Assembly (NCBI GenBank): GCA_017546785.1
Contig: JAFYRW010000042.1
Coordinates: 62,001 to 126,000 of the forward strand
From: Bacteroidaceae bacterium
GTDB taxonomy: Bacteria > Bacteroidota > Bacteroidia > Bacteroidales > Bacteroidaceae
Direction of reading: 5' to 3'
Length of the DNA: 64,000 bases
The first letter of the stretch is position 1; each line of letters opens with the position of its first letter. Shown piece by piece: positions 8,284 through 16,919 of the stretch. Under the pieces are notes generated by a model. That model was not told the origin of the DNA. It did no database searches and saw only the letters and a program-made list of their open reading frames with translations. The translations under genes and the position numbers were made by a program.

Positions 8284-11200
8284 ATGAACGAAAAAAACAG
8301 AAAAACAACGTTCGTAGTCAGAATGTTGCAGTGCCTGCTTGTTGCAATGCTGGCACTGCCTGTTGATGTTCTTGCGAACGTATCTTATTCTAACGAATAT
8401 GAACAACAGGGAGATGAGACTACCTTAGTGTATGGTACTGTCGTTGATAAAAAGAGCGGAGAGCCTCTTTTGGGTGCGGCGGTTGCTATTTGGAACGATG
8501 GTAGTATGATCACAGGTACATCTACCGATATTGAGGGAAATTTTCGCATAATATCTCCTGTGAAGGATTTTGAGGTGCAGGTATCGTTTGTGGGATATCA
8601 GCTGCTTAAATTCAGATCTACTTCTCGTAATTTGGAGAATATGACCATTGAATTGCAGGAGGATGCACACACTCTTAACGACGTGGTTGTCACCGGTTTT
8701 GTTACAAAGAACAAACAGACATTTACCGGTTCAGTAACACAGATGAGCGGCGTTGAACTGAAGCAGGTATCGGGTACCAACCTTATCTCTGCTCTTGCGG
8801 CCCTTACTCCTGGTATGTCGTTGGTACAGAACAATAGTCAAGGTTCTAACCCTAACCGCGTGCCCGAGCTTGTGCTTCGCGGTATGAGTTCTTTCTCTAA
8901 CGAGGGACAGGCGGTGAATCAGCCGACAATCATCCTCGATGGTACCGAGATTTCTATGCAGGAGCTTTACGACCTTGATATGAATGAGATTGAGAATATC
9001 ACAGTCCTCAAGGATGCTTCTGCTACTGCGCTCTACGGTTCAAAGGCTGCCAATGGTGTCATTGTAATTACCCGTAAGCCTATTAAGGAGGGTACAGTGC
9101 GTGTGCAGTATAACTTTACAGGAAACGTGCAGTTCCCTATGCTCAGCGACTATAGTGTGCTCGATGCTTCTCAGAAGCTCGAATATGAGCGTAGAGCGGG
9201 ACTTTACGACGGTAATGGTGCTATAGACGCTACTACAGGTCTTCCCGTGCAGTATGAATTGGACGAACTTTACAATCAGCGATACAAGGCAATTGCTGCC
9301 GGACAGAATTCTGACTGGTTGTCGCAGCCTGCGCGTACAGCATTCTCTCACGACCACTCATTGCGCGTCTATGGCGGTGCTTCTAATCTGCGCTATGAAT
9401 TGACCGGTCGTTTCGGCGATACAAAGGGTGTAATGAAGGGCGACTATCGTAAGCGCTACAGCCTCGGCTTTAAATTGGACTATTTCATAAATAACGCGTT
9501 CCAAATTTCGAACCGCACCACATATACCGAGATTAAGACTCAGGATTCTCCCTATGGCTCATTCTCGCAATATGTAAATATGAACCCCTATGACAGAATG
9601 TTCAACAGCGACGGTACTCCCAATATAGACCTCTCGTGGGACCTCAACAATCCACTTTACGAGGCTACTCTCGGCAGCTACTCTCGCGACGGTTCATCGA
9701 ATCTTACCAATAGCACCGATTTTCGTTGGGATATAAACAAGATGTTCCTTTTGACCGGACGTTTCAACCTTTCTACTGACTTAGGATGGAGCGACAATTT
9801 CCTCTCTCCTAACTCTTTGCAGTTCAAGAATGAAACAGAACTTACCAAAAAGGGACAATTGACAAAGTCGGACACTCGCGGTATAAGCTACAATGGTAAC
9901 GTTGTCGGTACATTCAACAAAATGTTCAAGGACGAGTCGTTGATAAGCCTCTCGGCCGGTTGGGAGATAAATTATGCCGACAGCCGCAGCGCAACGACAC
10001 AGACTATAGGATTCTTTAACGACAATCTCTCTTTCATCGGTAATGCAGCTGGTTATCCTACTGACCGTCAGCCTTATGGCTCGCAGGAGAAAATGGCCGA
10101 CGTCGGTGTGTTTACCACTGGAAACTTCTCTTTCCGTAACCGCTATTTTGTCGATGGAACGTGGCGTATGACCGGTTCTTCTCAGTTTGGAGAGAACAAC
10201 CGTTACGGACATTTCTGGTCGGCTGGATTGGGATGGAATATCATCAACGAGAACTTTATGAAGAGCGTTAAGGATAAATTCGACATCTTTAAAGTACGTG
10301 CGAGTATGGGTTACACCGGAAAGGTTAGCTTTAATCCTTTCCAGGCGATGACAATGTATGAGTACAAGAATATCTATGAGTACAAGAACGGTATCGGTGC
10401 AATCCCCGTTACGATTGGTAATGTGGACCTTACTTGGGAGCGCACAATGAACTACAATATTGGATTGGACTTTAGTATGTTCAACCGCCGTTTGAACTTT
10501 GTGATCGACGCATATATCCGCAATACAACCGACCTTTTGCTCGACAAGGCTAAGGCTCCTTCTACCGGTGTTACAACAGCAAAGTCTAACCTCGGTGAAA
10601 TGCAGAACAGAGGTATTGAGTTCCAATTGGATGGATATATTTTCCGTACAAACGATTTTTACTGGCGCTTGGGAACAATGGGTTATCTTAACCGAAACAA
10701 GATTACAAAGATTAACGATGCGTTGAAGGAGATTAACAAGGAGAATCAGGAGAATTCTTACTCTTCACTTACTCCGCTGCCTCAGTATGCTGAGGGTGAG
10801 AGCGTTACAGCGCTTAAGCTTGTACGCTCGGCTGGTATCGACCCCGCTACAGGTAAAGAGGTATACATCAAACGCAACGGCGAGAAAACATTTGAGTACG
10901 ACCCCAACGATCGAGTATACATTGGCGATACAGAGCCTCTCTACACAGGTTCAGTCAGCACAAATGTATTCTGGAAGGGCTTCAGCGTATATGCTCTCTT
11001 TAACTATCGTTTAGGCGCTTGGTTGTACAATACAACCCGTGTATCAAAGGTGGAGGGTTCCGATCCTAAATATAATGCCGACCAGCGTGTGTTGAACGAC
11101 CGTTGGAAAGAGCCCGGAGACTATGCCCTTTACAAGGATATTGCCGATAGCTCACGTCCGGAGCAGACTGACCGTTTCGCCGAGCAGGAGAACACACTCA

Positions 11201-11385
11201 CTTTGGGCTCATTGAACGTAAGCTATGAGTTTGATGAAAAAGTTTGCAATAAACTCCGCCTGCGCAATTTGCGTACAGGTATAAACTTTACAGATATTCT
11301 GCGTTTCTCGACAGTGAAGATTGAACGAGGAACCGATTATCTCTACAGTCAGGGCTTTGAGTTTTATTTGAGTCTGACATTCTAA
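8284..11385 (+). CDS. SusC/RagA family TonB-linked outer membrane protein
   Basis: The product (1,033 residues from the chosen ATG) is an outer-membrane TonB-dependent importer of the SusC class. After the signal peptide it has the carboxypeptidase-regulatory-like domain (VYGTVVDKKSGEPLLGAAV and DIEGNFRI). A TonB box-like DVVVTGFV comes next, then the plug with LRGMSSFSNEG and VLKDASATALYGSKAANGVIVI, and finally a long beta-barrel ending in the aromatic FYLSLTF. An in-frame ATG at 8245 would add 13 polar residues before the signal peptide, so 8284 is preferred. The susD partner starts 29 bases after the stop codon. Cargo is not recognisable. The neighbouring DUF4843-like and PKD-like lipoproteins and the lack of any glycosidase make a polysaccharide less certain than for a typical PUL. 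Confidence 0.93.
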   Translation: MNEKNRKTTFVVRMLQCLLVAMLALPVDVLANVSYSNEYEQQGDETTLVYGTVVDKKSGEPLLGAAVAIWNDGSMITGTSTDIEGNFRIISPVKDFEVQVSFVGYQLLKFRSTSRNLENMTIELQEDAHTLNDVVVTGFVTKNKQTFTGSVTQMSGVELKQVSGTNLISALAALTPGMSLVQNNSQGSNPNRVPELVLRGMSSFSNEGQAVNQPTIILDGTEISMQELYDLDMNEIENITVLKDASATALYGSKAANGVIVITRKPIKEGTVRVQYNFTGNVQFPMLSDYSVLDASQKLEYERRAGLYDGNGAIDATTGLPVQYELDELYNQRYKAIAAGQNSDWLSQPARTAFSHDHSLRVYGGASNLRYELTGRFGDTKGVMKGDYRKRYSLGFKLDYFINNAFQISNRTTYTEIKTQDSPYGSFSQYVNMNPYDRMFNSDGTPNIDLSWDLNNPLYEATLGSYSRDGSSNLTNSTDFRWDINKMFLLTGRFNLSTDLGWSDNFLSPNSLQFKNETELTKKGQLTKSDTRGISYNGNVVGTFNKMFKDESLISLSAGWEINYADSRSATTQTIGFFNDNLSFIGNAAGYPTDRQPYGSQEKMADVGVFTTGNFSFRNRYFVDGTWRMTGSSQFGENNRYGHFWSAGLGWNIINENFMKSVKDKFDIFKVRASMGYTGKVSFNPFQAMTMYEYKNIYEYKNGIGAIPVTIGNVDLTWERTMNYNIGLDFSMFNRRLNFVIDAYIRNTTDLLLDKAKAPSTGVTTAKSNLGEMQNRGIEFQLDGYIFRTNDFYWRLGTMGYLNRNKITKINDALKEINKENQENSYSSLTPLPQYAEGESVTALKLVRSAGIDPATGKEVYIKRNGEKTFEYDPNDRVYIGDTEPLYTGSVSTNVFWKGFSVYALFNYRLGAWLYNTTRVSKVEGSDPKYNADQRVLNDRWKEPGDYALYKDIADSSRPEQTDRFAEQENTLTLGSLNVSYEFDEKVCNKLRLRNLRTGINFTDILRFSTVKIERGTDYLYSQGFEFYLSLTF

Positions 11386-11414
11386 TGCTGTCGAACATTA
11401 AACAAAGGAAAAAA

Positions 11415-12845
11415 ATGAAAGCAATAAAATATATTATAATATGTTTAAGTGCGCTCACTATCACAACATCGTGTGATGACTTTTTGAACATTACACCCGA
11501 TGGTCAGGTGAAGCGCGACCCTCAGTTGTCTTATCCCGAGGGAATAGAGGATGCTCTCTACGGAGCATATTCTCAGCTGCGTTCAACATCTTTGTATGGT
11601 CAGGAGCTGCATTTCTCTACATTGGAGCTTCTTGCCAACGACTTATGGTGTAAGGACAACGATGCTACCGACGCAATGTGCAGCTACAATTATGCCGATT
11701 CTCGCGTTCAGGATGTCTTTGAGGCTATGTGGACCGAAATGTATAAGAATATCTCCAATGTGAACAGTATATTGGACGCTCCTCTTGTGAAGAATGCCGA
11801 CAAGGACGATTATCCTTATAATATATATAAGGGCGAGGCGTTGGGCTTGCGTGCCTTTATGCATTTTGACCTTGTGCGTCTGTTTGCCGAGCAGATAACA
11901 GTGAATCCCGATGCTGCGGGTATTCCCTACCAGAAGGAGTTCTCTTTGAATACTCCCACCTTTGAGTCGTTGCAGAAGAACTACGAACATATTCTCGACG
12001 ACCTTTTGACTGCCGAGACTATGCTTGCCAACGAGGGCGAATATGTGAATACTACGAACTTTATGAAGGACCGTCAGATTCATATTAACCTCTATGCAGT
12101 AAAGGCATTGCTTGCGCGTGTATACTTTACAATGGGCAACTACACCGAGGCTCTTAAATATGCCAAGGATGTAATTGAGAATAGCGGCCGCACATTGACT
12201 ACAAAGACAAAGGTCAATGGCGATCTTGCAGGAGTCCTCTCTTCTACAGAGTCTCTCTTTGGAGTATATTTCTCGGGCTTCTACACACAGGCTCACGCTA
12301 AATTGTATCTTACAACCTCTTACTATTCATACGACCTTCGCGAGGGCTTTATGGATATATTCGAGGAGAATCTCGTAGGACAGGATTACCGCACAATATC
12401 ATATTTTACATATGTTGAATACGGTAAGGAGCAAAAGCCCCGTCTAAGCAAGCTTGTCGATCCTTATGAGCTCAACAACAACGTTTCGAGCCGCCCCGCT
12501 GAGCTTATTCTTGGAATAAATATGATACGTCTGCCCGAAATGTACTATATTGTTTCGGAGATTCTGCTCGAGAGTGACTATGACAAGGCTCTATACTATT
12601 TTGACGAGGTTATAAAGAACCGTGGTCTCGATCCTTTCTCTTCTCGCTCAACAAATAACACTCTTACACAGGAGGTCCTTAATAAGGAGCGTTTCAAGGA
12701 GTATCTTGGTGAGGGACAGACATTCTTCAATATGAAGCGTCAGAATCTGCCTATCGTATCGTACGATGGAAAGACCACATATCAGCCGAGCAAGGAAATG
12801 TACGTGGTTCCTGTTCCCGATATAGAGTCTGAGAATCGCAACTAA
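11415..12845 (+). CDS. RagB/SusD family nutrient-uptake lipoprotein
   Basis: This is the surface-exposed lipoprotein lid that binds cargo above the SusC barrel. From the ATG at 11415 the 476-residue product has a lipobox ending TITTSC, followed by DDFLNITPDGQ, a typical SusD N terminus. TPR-like helical segments appear around LGLRAFMHFDLVRLFA and AVKALLARVYFTMGNYTEALKYA. The C terminus has EVLNKERFKEYLGEGQTFFNMKR and ends PVPDIESENRN, both standard for the family. An in-frame ATG at 11385 overlaps the susC stop, but the ATG at 11415 follows an AAAGGA stretch and directly starts the signal peptide. Ligand unknown. Confidence 0.93.
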   Translation: MKAIKYIIICLSALTITTSCDDFLNITPDGQVKRDPQLSYPEGIEDALYGAYSQLRSTSLYGQELHFSTLELLANDLWCKDNDATDAMCSYNYADSRVQDVFEAMWTEMYKNISNVNSILDAPLVKNADKDDYPYNIYKGEALGLRAFMHFDLVRLFAEQITVNPDAAGIPYQKEFSLNTPTFESLQKNYEHILDDLLTAETMLANEGEYVNTTNFMKDRQIHINLYAVKALLARVYFTMGNYTEALKYAKDVIENSGRTLTTKTKVNGDLAGVLSSTESLFGVYFSGFYTQAHAKLYLTTSYYSYDLREGFMDIFEENLVGQDYRTISYFTYVEYGKEQKPRLSKLVDPYELNNNVSSRPAELILGINMIRLPEMYYIVSEILLESDYDKALYYFDEVIKNRGLDPFSSRSTNNTLTQEVLNKERFKEYLGEGQTFFNMKRQNLPIVSYDGKTTYQPSKEMYVVPVPDIESENRN

Positions 12846-12869
12846 TAATAATTGAACAGAGGAATAATT

Positions 12870-13697
12870 ATGAATATGAATAATATATATAAGCATTTTA
12901 CGGCATTATCGGTATTATTTGCCATTTTGTTCTTGTCGTCTTGTGGCGAGGGCGATTATATGAGATTCGATCCTACCCATAATGGTATCTATTTTACAAA
13001 GGATACATTGAATTATTCGTTCAGTGTAACACCCGCCGAAATCAGAAACTACGATTACAAGATTCCTGTGCGTGTGATGGGTGGATTGGACAATGAATCT
13101 CGTCCCGTGAAATATCGTATAATACCCGAATTGACAACTGCAGAGGCCGATGTTCACTATCGTATAAAGGAGGCGTGTATACTTCCCGACTCTATCGATG
13201 GACATATATTGGTTGAGATTCTGCGCGACAATCTCGAGGGTACATACACTACAGGCTATACAACCTATCAGCTGGCTGTAGAACTTCAGTCTAACGACTA
13301 TTTTACTCCTACACTTGACTCTACACGTCACGTACGTATATTGCGCTTCGACAATTCTGTATCACAGCCCGAATGGTATAAAGAGGGCGGTACCGAGAAG
13401 GTGTGGAGTACAACCTATTATGGAGAGTGGCACCCCTATAAATACATAAAATTGGTGGAGTATTTCAATGAATACGAAAAGGTGAACCGTGAAATGTATA
13501 AGAAGATTCGCGCGCAGTATGGCGAGTATCTCGAAAAAATACCTTATGGCGACCCTCACGAGTATCGTACAATATTCGTAAAGTATATATATGCTCCAAT
13601 GTATGAGTATTTTAGCAACGAAGATAATTGGGACTATATCCTCTCTTTATACCCCGATTTTCCTTTTGATTTCCCCGATCCTTACGCATCTAAATAA
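12870..13697 (+). CDS. DUF4843-like surface lipoprotein of the SusCD cluster
   Basis: The 275-residue product has a lipoprotein signal (FLSSCGEG) and then a beta-rich region (MRFDPTHNGIYFTKDTLNYSFSVTP, RVMGGLDNESRPVKYRI) of the kind called DUF4843. The C-terminal third is rich in aromatic residues, and no enzyme motif is visible. A TTG at 12852 in the same frame was rejected in favour of the ATG at 12870, which is preceded by AGAGGA. It sits between susD and a PKD-like lipoprotein with only 6 bases to the next gene. I infer an accessory surface protein of the importer, perhaps a ligand-binding auxiliary like SusE/F. The family function is not known to me. Confidence 0.8.
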   Translation: MNMNNIYKHFTALSVLFAILFLSSCGEGDYMRFDPTHNGIYFTKDTLNYSFSVTPAEIRNYDYKIPVRVMGGLDNESRPVKYRIIPELTTAEADVHYRIKEACILPDSIDGHILVEILRDNLEGTYTTGYTTYQLAVELQSNDYFTPTLDSTRHVRILRFDNSVSQPEWYKEGGTEKVWSTTYYGEWHPYKYIKLVEYFNEYEKVNREMYKKIRAQYGEYLEKIPYGDPHEYRTIFVKYIYAPMYEYFSNEDNWDYILSLYPDFPFDFPDPYASK

Positions 13698-13703
13698 TAA
13701 AAT

Positions 13704-15200
13704 ATGAAGAATAGCATATTAAAGACCTTATTGGTGCTGCTCGTAGCTCCATTGTGCATCTCTTGTTTCAGCGATAAGACAACCGAAGGTGTCAATCCTA
13801 TAGCCGAGATACTGGTTACAGGAATAAAAGAGGTGTATAATATTGGTAAGAATGATACATTGAAGATTACCCCTATTATAACTCAGACTAATGGCGGTAA
13901 GCCTATCACCTATTATAATTGGGAGATGAATCTCGAGTGTGAATCATCGGAGTCTGTCTTTGAATTTGTAGGTAAGGAGTTAGGAAAATATAATTGCCGT
14001 TTCATCGTAGGTAACGAGGATGGAAAGACCTTTGTGCCTTTTACTCTCTATGTGAACTCACCCTACGAGGAGGGTATCACAATCCTCAGCAAGGACAAGG
14101 ATGGACGCTCTATGCTCTCATTTATGCAGGTTCCTCTGGAGCCGGGTGATGTTGCGAAATTTGCCGACGGCGACTGTTTCGCTCCCAATAACCCTGATGA
14201 AATATTGGCATCTAATCCTACAGACCTTGTGCAGAGTAGTGGCAAGCTCATAATCTCTTGTAAAGGTAAAGGGGAGGGAGAGGACATTCCTTCAATCTAT
14301 TATATGGATGAGAAGACTCTTGAGCTCGAGAATAAGCTCGTAGCACCCGAGTATGCCGACTTTGTGCCTACAATCTTGGGAATCCTCTCAAACACCAATC
14401 AGGGCTCATCCTATCCTATCTTGTGCGAGAATGGTAAAATATACGAATTTTCTCCTTCGGAGGGTACTGTGGCTTCTCCTCGTATGATGCAGTCTGAGTA
14501 TGAGCAAAGCTGTGTGATGCATTCGGGTACCTATCCCAATATAATCTTCTGGGACAAGGCTGTGCAGAATCTTGTTCTCATCTACAATTATAATGGTCCA
14601 TACTATTGCAGTACAAAGTATCACGCAACATTGCAGGATTGTAAGGATGGACTCTCTTTCTTTCAGGACCGAGAGTTTGTCGCAATGGCTATGATTAATC
14701 AGCCTGTAGGTGCTTCTAAGAATATAGAGCCTCAGTTCATAATCATTACAAAGACTGACGCTTTGTATCATAGTCAGATTTTGGCATCGGCATTCTGGGT
14801 GTACAATTGGGATCTTTTGGAGAATTATCTTGTATATAACGGTGAGCCCAAGATTGTAGGTCTTTTATCTCCTATAACACAGAATACTCCTTTGATTGCC
14901 AATGGTACATACAACTCAATGCTTTTTGCCGACGGTAATAAGGTGCGTTGTTGGTACTATACCACCAGTCAGCATATTATGGAGGCCGGTACAATCTGTG
15001 AGGTAGGAAGCAGTGATGCTGTCATTACAGCTTTTGCTCTAAGCAACGACAATACACGCACCTACGTTGCCTTCTCAGAGCCTTCGAAAGAGGGATTGAA
15101 CGGTTCAATGTGGGTTATTGATAGCGACACCGGAGAGGTTCTCGAAAAGTTTGAAGGAATCTCTTATGATGCTGTTAAGATGATATATAAGCAGAGATAA
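13704..15200 (+). CDS. PKD-like family lipoprotein of the SusCD cluster
   Basis: The 498-residue protein has a lipoprotein signal (APLCISCFSD, Cys21). Next is a PKD-like immunoglobulin-fold domain over about residues 30-115 (LKITPIITQTNGGKPITYYNWEM, GKYNCRFIVGNEDGKTFVPFTLYV). The remainder, about residues 120-498, is beta-rich with repeated blade-like segments such as GITILSKDKDGRSMLSF and SMWVIDSDTGEVLEKFEGI, so a beta-propeller is plausible. No catalytic signature is seen. It is the last gene of the cluster, followed by a strong hairpin. The gene order SusC, SusD, DUF4843, PKD-like is one I associate with other Bacteroidales genomes. The transported substrate remains unknown. Confidence 0.8.
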   Translation: MKNSILKTLLVLLVAPLCISCFSDKTTEGVNPIAEILVTGIKEVYNIGKNDTLKITPIITQTNGGKPITYYNWEMNLECESSESVFEFVGKELGKYNCRFIVGNEDGKTFVPFTLYVNSPYEEGITILSKDKDGRSMLSFMQVPLEPGDVAKFADGDCFAPNNPDEILASNPTDLVQSSGKLIISCKGKGEGEDIPSIYYMDEKTLELENKLVAPEYADFVPTILGILSNTNQGSSYPILCENGKIYEFSPSEGTVASPRMMQSEYEQSCVMHSGTYPNIIFWDKAVQNLVLIYNYNGPYYCSTKYHATLQDCKDGLSFFQDREFVAMAMINQPVGASKNIEPQFIIITKTDALYHSQILASAFWVYNWDLLENYLVYNGEPKIVGLLSPITQNTPLIANGTYNSMLFADGNKVRCWYYTTSQHIMEAGTICEVGSSDAVITAFALSNDNTRTYVAFSEPSKEGLNGSMWVIDSDTGEVLEKFEGISYDAVKMIYKQR

Positions 15201-15223
15201 TAGGATTAAATAAGAGCCTTAAT

Positions 15224-15267
15224 AAATACTCATAATGAATGGCTGTTGCTGTTCATTATGAGTATTT
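15224..15267 (+). terminator. Terminator hairpin of the SusCD cluster
   Basis: A perfect 16-bp inverted repeat (AAATACTCATAATGAA and its complement) with a 12-base loop begins 23 bases after the last stop codon of the cluster. The right arm ends TATTTGTTG, a weak T-tract. Confidence 0.75.
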
Positions 15268-15446
15268 GTTGAATAGGTACCTATGTCACGCTGCTTTTCA
15301 ATAAATAGAAATAGAGCTTATATCCCATCCCAACAACCTTAATATCACTCTCTTTGAGAGGATAATAATGTTTTTAAGGGAATTCTCTTCTTTGAATGTA
15401 TCATCCTTTTAAGGCTCTCGATTATGGCAAAATTCAGTGAGTCGGA

Positions 15447-15482
15447 TAAAAAAAGCTCCGCTATTATAGCGGAGCTTTTTTA
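15447..15482 (-). terminator. Terminator of the fimbrillin-like gene
   Basis: AGCTCCGCTAT and its complement form a tight stem flanked by A7 on the left and T7 on the right. It lies just past the 3' end of the minus-strand fimbrillin-like gene and works in either direction. The stretch 15268-15446 between this and the previous hairpin holds no gene that I can support. Confidence 0.85.
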
Positions 15483-15498
15483 TTGCTTAAAGTATTTA

Positions 15499-16503
15499 TT
15501 ATTTATCTTGGATATTTTCAAGATAGTCGTTTGTGAATTTTGCATCAACTACAAGGTTGAATGTCGCAGGGTTAGTGATAATCTTACCGATGATGTTTGT
15601 ACGGTAGTTGCGCTGTGTGCGGATGTTGGGGAAATTGCTGGTAGGATCGTTTGTCTTACCATCTGCTGTTGCCCATACGAACTCAACGTTTGTCAAACTC
15701 TTCTCTGAATTGAGGTCACCAACGAGCAAGTAGTTCATTGCAAGATAGGTGAACTTCTCGTCATCCTCTATTTGGCCGTTGTTGTTAAGGTCAATCTCGA
15801 GTTCCTCTGTAGGAATAGCGTTGAGCTTGAATGTCATAGGAGCAGATACATCGGTCTTTGCTACAGCATTGTGATAAGCGCTGAAAACTCTGTAAACGTT
15901 GCTTACAGTAATCTGACTCTCTGAGATAACGACACCAGACTTCTTGGCAGCCTCGAGCTCAGCAGCATCGATACCAAAGTTAAGTTGTGCAAAAGGACGC
16001 TTCAATTCGATGGGCTCCTCGTTGTTGATGTTGTTCATACTCATCTCTTTGGTAACGTCGAACTTTGCAGTGAAAGCATCGCGCTCCTCGATGTTAGAGA
16101 GCTGGTCATCGATAATCTCGATGTTCTTAAGGTCGTCAATTTTGTAGTATTTGCTGTTGCCATTCTCGTCGCCATAGTAAGCGAAGAAAGCTACGCGGTA
16201 AGCCTGACCTTTAGCCAAACGAACGTTGTAGGTAGCTGTTTTGTCAGCATTAACGTTTACAATCTGATACAAGTCCAACTCATTGCCTTTAGCGTCGTAA
16301 ACGGTACAAGCTACCTTGTTGGCCTTTGTGCCTTTACCGATAATGGCACGGGTAGTGATTCCGTCGGCAGTAGATACGGTGAATGTCGCATCGATATAAT
16401 TATCTGCAGACTCTCCACCTACGAAGTCATCCTGTGAACAAGATGCTACAGAGAGCATACCTGCAAAAGCAAGCATACCAAAGAATAAATTCTTAATTTT
16501 CAT
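15499..16503 (-). CDS. Fimbrillin-like (DUF6562-type) lipoprotein
   Basis: The 334-residue product has a lipobox (LSVASC, Cys22). A fimbrillin-type beta-sandwich region follows with blocks I associate with DUF6562/FimA-like proteins of Bacteroidales: TVSTADGITTRAIIGKG, ELKRPFAQLNFGIDAAE and RTQRNYRTNIIGKI near the C terminus. Arg in the TTRA segment could be the gingipain-like maturation cleavage site used by FimA-type pilins. It stands alone between the SusCD cluster and the S9 peptidase, without anchor or tip genes, so it may be a solitary surface pilin or adhesin. It is not closely similar to the Mfa1-type subunit at 45236-46801. Upstream are short direct repeats and a long-looped inverted repeat in the leader. 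Confidence 0.78.
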   Translation of the reverse strand: MKIKNLFFGMLAFAGMLSVASCSQDDFVGGESADNYIDATFTVSTADGITTRAIIGKGTKANKVACTVYDAKGNELDLYQIVNVNADKTATYNVRLAKGQAYRVAFFAYYGDENGNSKYYKIDDLKNIEIIDDQLSNIEERDAFTAKFDVTKEMSMNNINNEEPIELKRPFAQLNFGIDAAELEAAKKSGVVISESQITVSNVYRVFSAYHNAVAKTDVSAPMTFKLNAIPTEELEIDLNNNGQIEDDEKFTYLAMNYLLVGDLNSEKSLTNVEFVWATADGKTNDPTSNFPNIRTQRNYRTNIIGKIITNPATFNLVVDAKFTNDYLENIQDK

Positions 16504-16919
16504 AGGTTAATAAATAAATAGGTTAATAAGTATTTCGTTATTTTTTATCGCAACATCTGTGGCTTTTTATACTAATTTGTTGATGTACAGTGTCTTATTC
16601 TGTAAAAAGCCACGGTACTTCGGTTAGAGGGACACTATGCTCCGCAAATTTATGTAAATTATTGTAAAGAATACTATATTTGTTTCGAAAAAAAACTCAA
16701 TGTGTCTGAAAAGTTTTGCTACTTGAACAAAAAGCACTCCTTTATTGTTATATTGCTAATAATCAGACGATTATCTTTGTCTACGCTCTCCAGCCAATAT
16801 TCTTATGCCGATGGGTTATGCTTTACAATAAAATTTGTATTGCCATCGTTTCTCTGCATTCTTAACGCAAGAATATCGACAGCAATACAAATGCATTTTA
16901 TATGTAACGGGCAGCGCCG
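16504..16919. other. 416-base intergenic region with two inverted repeats
   Basis: No credible coding frame is seen. Right before the fimbrillin-like start codon, ATAGGTTAATAA occurs twice (16502-16513 and 16518-16529). An 11-bp inverted repeat (GTGGCTTTTTA / TAAAAAGCCAC, 16559-16569 and 16603-16613) encloses 33 bases. A minus-strand -7 candidate TAAATTTG lies at 16645-16652 without a good -33. A nested stem-loop at 16833-16892 follows the S9 peptidase gene. Confidence 0.6.
16833..16892 (-). terminator. Nested stem-loop downstream of the S9 peptidase gene
   Basis: Outer arms ATTTGTATTGC and GCAATACAAAT (11 bp, perfect) enclose an inner hairpin ATTCTT/AAGAAT. It starts 28 bases past the peptidase stop codon. 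The T-tract after it on the minus strand is weak, so it may terminate or protect the mRNA. Confidence 0.45.

Noticed and set aside
9781-10626. Antisense open frame of 281 codons within susC
   Set aside because: It has no ribosome site or recognisable protein family and mirrors the strong coding frame of the opposite strand.
16504-16919. Possible insertion sequence remnant between fimbrillin-like and peptidase genes
   Set aside because: The inverted repeats are short, have no flanking target duplications and no transposase fragment.
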